Assembly (NCBI GenBank): GCA_003222835.1
Contig: QHXE01000258.1
Coordinates: forward strand, 1 to 8,456
Reading direction: 5' to 3'
Length of the DNA: 8,456 bases
Origin: Acidobacteriota bacterium
GTDB taxonomy: Bacteria > Acidobacteriota > Blastocatellia > Pyrinomonadales > Pyrinomonadaceae
A program made the translations under genes and the position numbers. Every line of letters begins with the position of its first letter. Within the stretch, counting starts at the first letter, position 1. Shown here in pieces: positions 5,046-8,456 of this stretch. The notes under the pieces were generated by a model that did not search any database, had not been told where the DNA came from, and saw only the letters and a list, made by a program, of their open reading frames with translations.

Positions 5046-5840
5046 CTACTTCCCGCTGAAGATCAGCCAGTCGCCGTGGGACGTTCCCATGAACAGCAAC
5101 ATCGGCAGCGACAACCAGGCGTTGGTGCGAGACGCGATGAAGGCCTGGCGCGCCAGCTCAGGCGCGGCCGGCGGACCGCCCGTCAAGGCTGCGATAATTC
5201 GCTTGTTCGCGGGCCAGATGATACCCCAAACATTCAGCAGCATGATCAAGCCATAGCCGCCGCCGACGCCGATCGAAAGCGACTTGTTGCTGGCAAAATG
5301 TTCGGCGTTCACTGTTAGACCGGAGTCGAGCCATTTGAGAGCGACAAATGACATGGCCGCCACCAGAATGAAAGCGACGATCGCAAAGACGCGCCCGTCT
5401 TTGATCAAGGCTGGAACCTTTTTGATGATAAGAAACTCGATTACGAAAAAGACGATCGGAATCAGCGTCCAGACGATTAACAATATCAATCCATTGACGT
5501 GTCCGCCTTTGCTGTTCGCGGTGTGCACGTCGTTGCGGAGAATGTACTGCGCGAAGTAAGCAAAGCCGGCCAAAACCGTAACCAGCGCGCCCCAGCGAAA
5601 GTACCAAAGCGCGGGCAACAGCAGATCGGGATTGACCTTTTTCTTCGTGTCAGGGTCGAGTTTCTTTTGCAGCGGAACATTCACGAGATTGAAAAAGTAG
5701 AGCAGCCCAATCCAGGTTATGCCGGCGACGAAGTGCAGCCAGCGCAGAACGATATGAGAAATCTCGTCCGGATTCGGCGCTTTGAAAACACCTTGAAGCA
5801 TTCCCAATACTGCGAAATGAGTAGTTGAATCAATAAGCAT
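5046..5840 (-). CDS. PuuD-like membrane protein (urate hydroxylase N-terminal domain only)
   Basis: The protein has 264 residues and about seven hydrophobic segments (near 30-53, 79-101, 116-139, 151-171, 190-210, 241-255, plus a weak N-terminal one). It matches the membrane domain of PuuD/urate oxidase-type proteins (Urate_ox_N, formerly DUF989). Matching points are RWLHFVAGITWIGLLYFFN (33-51), the acidic-basic stretch LDPDTKKKVNPDLL (61-74), YFRWGA (80-85), NVWGIIWPANKRII (203-216) and SRTNAWLSLPMLLFMGTSH (237-255). Full-length PuuD hydroxylates urate to 5-hydroxyisourate and passes electrons to a C-terminal cytochrome c. Here that CxxCH domain is absent; the protein contains no cysteine at all. 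A separate cytochrome or a different role is therefore needed. Conserved H36, H114 and H255 are candidate heme or metal ligands. It has a strong ribosome binding site and is first in a possible two-gene unit with the P450. Substrate is not certain. Confidence 0.78.
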   Translation of the reverse strand: MLIDSTTHFAVLGMLQGVFKAPNPDEISHIVLRWLHFVAGITWIGLLYFFNLVNVPLQKKLDPDTKKKVNPDLLLPALWYFRWGALVTVLAGFAYFAQYILRNDVHTANSKGGHVNGLILLIVWTLIPIVFFVIEFLIIKKVPALIKDGRVFAIVAFILVAAMSFVALKWLDSGLTVNAEHFASNKSLSIGVGGGYGLIMLLNVWGIIWPANKRIIAALTGGPPAAPELARQAFIASRTNAWLSLPMLLFMGTSHGDWLIFSGK

Positions 5841-5845
5841 AGGTT

Positions 5846-5851
5846 CCTCCC
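5846..5851 (-). promoter_or_regulatory. Shine-Dalgarno sequence for the PuuD-like gene
   Basis: On the minus strand GGGAGG stands five bases before ATG 5840-5838. This supports the chosen start over the internal Met14. The same GGGAGG core precedes the secreted protein at 3377. Confidence 0.7.
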
Positions 5852-5948
5852 AAGCTAATCCGTCCGGTCAATACGGCCGAGTCGGCGTAGACAGACGGGT
5901 AAAAGCAAAACAATTGAATTCGCTTACTTGCCTTTGTTTCGGGCGAAG

Positions 5949-5976
5949 ATTACACCCAGAGAGCGTTGTGACGCAA
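5949..5976 (-). promoter_or_regulatory. Possible promoter of the PuuD-like gene
   Basis: Read on the minus strand, TTGCGT (5976-5971) and TGTAAT (5954-5949) are 16 bases apart. The -10 matches five of six consensus bases and the -35 three of six. On the plus strand an even weaker pair, TTGTGA (5966-5971) with TTAGAT (5990-5995), could serve the divergent PEGA-TPR gene, so the two promoters may overlap. Nothing else is evident in the 207-base gap 5841-6047. Confidence 0.35.
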
Positions 5977-6047
5977 CAGTTTTAGAAGATTAGATTTCGG
6001 CAAAGTATCTTGCCAGCTTCGCTTCGCTTGCGGTAAACGTACTGCAA

Positions 6048-6884
6048 ATGAAACTCAGGATCGGGCTGGCCGGCTTTCTGCTGACAATTTGCGGCAACCT
6101 TACGGACGCGCAGCGACCGCGAAAAGTGACTCAGGCTGCGAATAACGCGAGCAGTGCGCGAACTCTGATCGTCATCGCCGAGCCGAATGCGATCGTGTGG
6201 CTGGATGAAATCCGGCGCGGCACGACGGATCAAGCCGGCAAACTCGCACTCTCGAGAATCTCATCCGGTCAACATAGTTTGCGCGTCCGGGCGGCCGGCT
6301 TCAAAGAAATGACGGTGCCCGTGTTGGCCGCACAGCAGGGCGAAATCAGAGTGCGGCTCTTGCGCACAACTGATGAAGCTGAGCTTACGTTTCAGCAAGC
6401 CGAAACTGCGCGCGAAACCGCGAGGGATGACGAAGCGCGCCAGAGGGCCGCCGATCTTTATCGCCAAACGCTGAAGCTGCGCGCGGCTTTTCCCGCCGCG
6501 CACGTTGGACTGGCGCGCGTACTGCTGGATCTCAATGACACAAATGGCGCGTTGGCTGAAATCGAAGGCGCGCGCCGCTATCGGCCGAACTATCCCGAAG
6601 CGTCCGCCGTCGAAGGACGCATCTATCGCGAAACCGGGCAGACAGACGAAGCAATCGGCGCGTTCAATCGCGCCATTCGTGAAAGCCACGGCTTCCAACC
6701 GGAAGCGCACGTCGGCATCGGTCGCGTTTATGAAGAGAAAGGCCAATACGATTTAGCTGCCCGTGAATTTCAGATCGCTATTAACCAACTCTCTGATACC
6801 GAACCAATCATCTATCAACTGCTCGGCGCCGCTTACGAGAAGAGCGGAAACAATAAAGAAGCGATTGCGGCTTATGAAAACTGA
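6048..6884 (+). CDS. Exported PEGA-domain and TPR-repeat protein
   Basis: The protein has 278 residues. Residues 1-21 form a Sec signal peptide (MKLR, hydrophobic GLAGFLLTICG, cleavage after TDA). C15 lacks a small residue before it, so a lipoprotein is unlikely. Residues 39-105 form a PEGA-type beta domain: TLIVIAEPNAIVWLDEIRRG, a GKLALSRISSGQHSL turn, and RVRAAGFKE. PEGA domains occur on cell-surface and periplasmic proteins. From about 115 come helical tetratricopeptide repeats: a degenerate one (115-148), then about 149-182, 183-216, 218-250, and a last one (253-278) that ends after KEAIAAYEN. A final TPR would need about eight more residues, so the C-terminus looks clipped; a frameshift or nonsense change at 6879-6884 is possible. 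The role is probably a protein-protein scaffold in the envelope. The ribosome binding site is weak. No enzymatic motif is seen. Confidence 0.82.
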   Translation: MKLRIGLAGFLLTICGNLTDAQRPRKVTQAANNASSARTLIVIAEPNAIVWLDEIRRGTTDQAGKLALSRISSGQHSLRVRAAGFKEMTVPVLAAQQGEIRVRLLRTTDEAELTFQQAETARETARDDEARQRAADLYRQTLKLRAAFPAAHVGLARVLLDLNDTNGALAEIEGARRYRPNYPEASAVEGRIYRETGQTDEAIGAFNRAIRESHGFQPEAHVGIGRVYEEKGQYDLAAREFQIAINQLSDTEPIIYQLLGAAYEKSGNNKEAIAAYEN

Positions 6885-6989
6885 AAACCCAACAGCCTGA
6901 CTAGATCGGATAGTCATCGATAATTCGTCTCATCGGTTCAAACAAAATATGTAAGCAAAATCTCCGGTCGTCGCTTGCTGTCATTCACA

Positions 6990-7005
6990 CCCGGTTTCAA
7001 CCGGG
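6990..7005. repeat. Short intergenic palindrome
   Basis: CCCGGTT-TC-AACCGGG is a perfect seven-base-pair inverted repeat lying about 80 bases before the aminotransferase start. No T run follows on either strand, so it is not a terminator. It could be a REP-like element or an operator for the aminotransferase. The rest of the 200-base gap 6885-7084 shows no gene and no convincing promoter. Confidence 0.45.
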
Positions 7006-7084
7006 AGAGAATCAGAGCGCAAACTACGTCCGTCGGCGGGTTTAATTCGTCTTTGTTCAGTAATTTCGGTACTATTCTTTTCCT

Positions 7085-8278
7085 ATGACCACACCGGCAC
7101 CCTCGATTACCCGTCGCGTATCCCGCAAAGCGAGTCTGTTCACCGAATCCGTCATTCGCGAGATGACCCGCGAAGCGATGAAGTATGGTGCGGTTAATCT
7201 ATCGCAAGGGTTTCCGGATTTCGCTGCTCCCGAAGACATCAAGCTGGTGGCGATGCAGGCAATTGCCGACGACGTGAATCAATATGCAATTACCTGGGGT
7301 GCGAAGGATTTTCGCGAAGCCATCGCTCGAAAGACGAAATGGTATCTTGGTTTTGAGATCGATCCCGAAGCCGAAATCACAGTTACATGCGGTTCGACCG
7401 AAGGAATGATCGCCGCAATGATGGCGACGGTCGATCCGGGTGAGGAAGTCATCGTCTTCGAGCCCTTCTACGAGAACTACGCGCCGGACGCAATTCTCTC
7501 GGATGCACGCCCTCGCTACGTGCCACTCCGCGCGCCCGATTGGACTTTCGATCATGACGAGTTGCGCGCGGCATTCAATTCAAAGACGAAGGCAATCATC
7601 ATCTGTAACCCGAATAATCCGACAGGGAAAGTTTTCACTCGCGCCGAGATGGAATTAATCGGCCGACTCTGTCGAGAGTTTGACGCCCTCTGTTTCACCG
7701 ACGAGATCTACGAACACATTCTCTATCCGCGCGAAGGAGCAGAGATCGAGCATATCTCGATGGCCCAAATCCCTGGGATGCGCGATCGCACGGTGATCGT
7801 CAATTCGATGTCGAAAACGTACTCGGTCACCGGCTGGCGCGTGGGTTACTGCATCGCAAGCCCTGAAGTAACGAGTGCGATTCGCAAAGTGCACGACTTC
7901 TTGACCGTGGGAGCAGCCGCGCCATTGCAGTCCGCGGGCGCGTACGCATTGTCGTTGCCGCCAGCCTACTATGATCAATTGCAGGCTGACTATCGTGCGC
8001 GCCGCGATTTGATTCTGCCCGAACTTGAAAAGGCAGGTTTTGGAACTTTTTCACCTGACGGCGCCTATTACATCATGACCGATATCAGTGGATTCGGTTT
8101 CAAAGACGATGTTGAATTCACGCGCCATCTGATTCGCGAAGTTGGCGTCGCCTGCGTGCCCGGCTCGAGTTTCTACAGCGATCCGGCGCTGGGTTCGCAG
8201 CAAGTTCGATTTTGCTTTTGCAAGAAGGACGCGACGCTGATGCTTGCCGCGGAACGCTTGAAGAAGTTGCGCGGATAA
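7085..8278 (+). CDS. PLP-dependent aminotransferase, class I/II (kynurenine/methionine aminotransferase-like)
   Basis: The protein has 397 residues, the full length for fold-type I aminotransferases. Seen are NLSQGFPDF (38-46, substrate-binding start), QYAITWGAKDFREAIA (66-81), the PLP phosphate region CGSTEGM (102-108), NPNNPTGKVF (175-184; N178 contacts the cofactor), TDEIYEH (205-211; D206 to the pyridine nitrogen, Y209), the Schiff-base lysine K244 in NSMSKTYSVTGWRVGY (240-255), and R375 in QVRFCFC binding the substrate carboxylate. The N-terminal QGFPDFxxP and the NVxQY-like segment fit the group of kynurenine-oxoglutarate aminotransferase, cysteine-S-conjugate beta-lyase and methionine aminotransferase (YbdL). 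The enzyme moves the amino group of a hydrophobic, aromatic or sulfur amino acid to a 2-oxoacid in the cytoplasm. Exact substrate cannot be read. The ATG 7085 start gives a normal N-terminus; no Shine-Dalgarno sequence is clear. The gene stands alone. Confidence 0.92.
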   Translation: MTTPAPSITRRVSRKASLFTESVIREMTREAMKYGAVNLSQGFPDFAAPEDIKLVAMQAIADDVNQYAITWGAKDFREAIARKTKWYLGFEIDPEAEITVTCGSTEGMIAAMMATVDPGEEVIVFEPFYENYAPDAILSDARPRYVPLRAPDWTFDHDELRAAFNSKTKAIIICNPNNPTGKVFTRAEMELIGRLCREFDALCFTDEIYEHILYPREGAEIEHISMAQIPGMRDRTVIVNSMSKTYSVTGWRVGYCIASPEVTSAIRKVHDFLTVGAAAPLQSAGAYALSLPPAYYDQLQADYRARRDLILPELEKAGFGTFSPDGAYYIMTDISGFGFKDDVEFTRHLIREVGVACVPGSSFYSDPALGSQQVRFCFCKKDATLMLAAERLKKLRG

Positions 8279-8311
8279 CATTTCGGGACACTGGAAGCGT
8301 CAGTCGAGAAA

Positions 8312-8456
8312 ACCGCGTAGCGGTGAAATGTTTATAGAACTCAAAACTCAATTGAAATCCGAAAGCTCCTTTTAGGAGCGCAACTGATCTCGCTGGCGCC
8401 CATAAATGGGCTCCTAGAGGGATTGGCCCAGACCCTTGCTATAAACATCGCATCCC
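8312..8456. repeat. Nested inverted-repeat element with several hairpins, cut by the window end
   Basis: The outer arms ATGTTTATAG (8328-8337) and CTATAAACAT (8439-8448) are perfect ten-base inverted repeats 101 bases apart. Between and beside them lie three hairpins: ACCGC/GCGGT (8312-8316 with 8320-8324), GCTCCT/AGGAGC (8365-8370 with 8374-8379), and GCCCA/TGGGC (8398-8402 with 8407-8411). The final GCATCCC may begin another arm beyond the edge. There is no coding potential. The architecture (terminal inverted repeats around alternating hairpins, just after a gene) suggests a mobile miniature element or a repeated intergenic RNA-forming sequence. It follows the aminotransferase stop by about 35 bases; no ordinary terminator is seen there. 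Confidence 0.55.

Noticed and set aside
3863..5840. The PuuD-like protein and P450 as a new two-gene catabolic system.
   Set aside because: Only their orientation and 70-bp spacing link them; there is no redox partner or further pathway gene, so a joint function is not supported.
6261..6746. A 161-codon minus-strand ORF inside the PEGA-TPR gene.
   Set aside because: It is fully antisense to a well-supported TPR gene and its composition mirrors that gene.
1..8456. tRNA or rRNA genes, CRISPR arrays, complete insertion sequences, prophage or defence islands.
   Set aside because: No tRNA-like cloverleaf, evenly spaced direct repeats, transposase, integrase or defence nuclease motif was seen.

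Overview
The window is an ordinary-looking chromosomal segment of about 8.5 kb from a free-living bacterium. It carries stress and metabolic genes, one small decayed toxin-antitoxin locus, and several structured intergenic elements. The strong GGGAGG ribosome binding sites and the protein families hint at Acidobacteriota, perhaps Blastocatellia. These are a short PuuD-like membrane protein, a tandem-YCII protein, a PEGA-TPR protein, a small secreted protein, and palindromic intergenic repeats. The taxonomic call is inference from protein style; no rRNA or tRNA gene is present to anchor it.

Layout. Positions 2-424 hold the 3' part of a tandem YCII-domain gene, cut by the window edge. Positions 448-866 are a toxin-antitoxin graveyard. 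A HigB toxin gene keeps only its first 12 and last about 19 codons, joined out of frame. It still overlaps (ATGA) a HigA-type antitoxin that lacks its DNA-binding domain, and a possible scrap of another helix-turn-helix follows. Positions 909-1934 encode a TerC/Alx-family membrane protein, probably a metal (manganese) exporter. Positions 1935-2288 form the longest gene-free stretch: a run of stem-loops, then a candidate structured RNA ending in a T tract. Positions 2289-3182 encode an HhH-GPD (AlkA/OGG-like) DNA glycosylase. Positions 3231-3766 hold a promoter, a leader with a possible tiny upstream ORF, and a small secreted protein, closed by a strong bidirectional terminator (3804-3838).

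On the minus strand, 5840-5046 encodes a seven-helix urate-hydroxylase (PuuD) type membrane domain without its cytochrome c tail. It is followed after 70 bp by a cytochrome P450 (4975-3863), so the two may be co-transcribed. The P450 is odd: its I-helix motif reads AGHRTT instead of AGH[ED]TT, its B-C region is about 20-30 residues short, and its C-terminus is clipped. Divergently, 6048-6884 encodes an exported PEGA-plus-TPR protein, and 7085-8278 a PLP-dependent fold-type I aminotransferase of the kynurenine/methionine aminotransferase group. The last 150 bases are a nested inverted repeat with several hairpins that runs off the window.

The genes do not form one pathway. I see no convincing new multi-gene system. 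The best leads are the HigBA remnant, the divergent P450 beside the PuuD-like protein, and the structured intergenic elements at 1938-2178 and 8312-8456.
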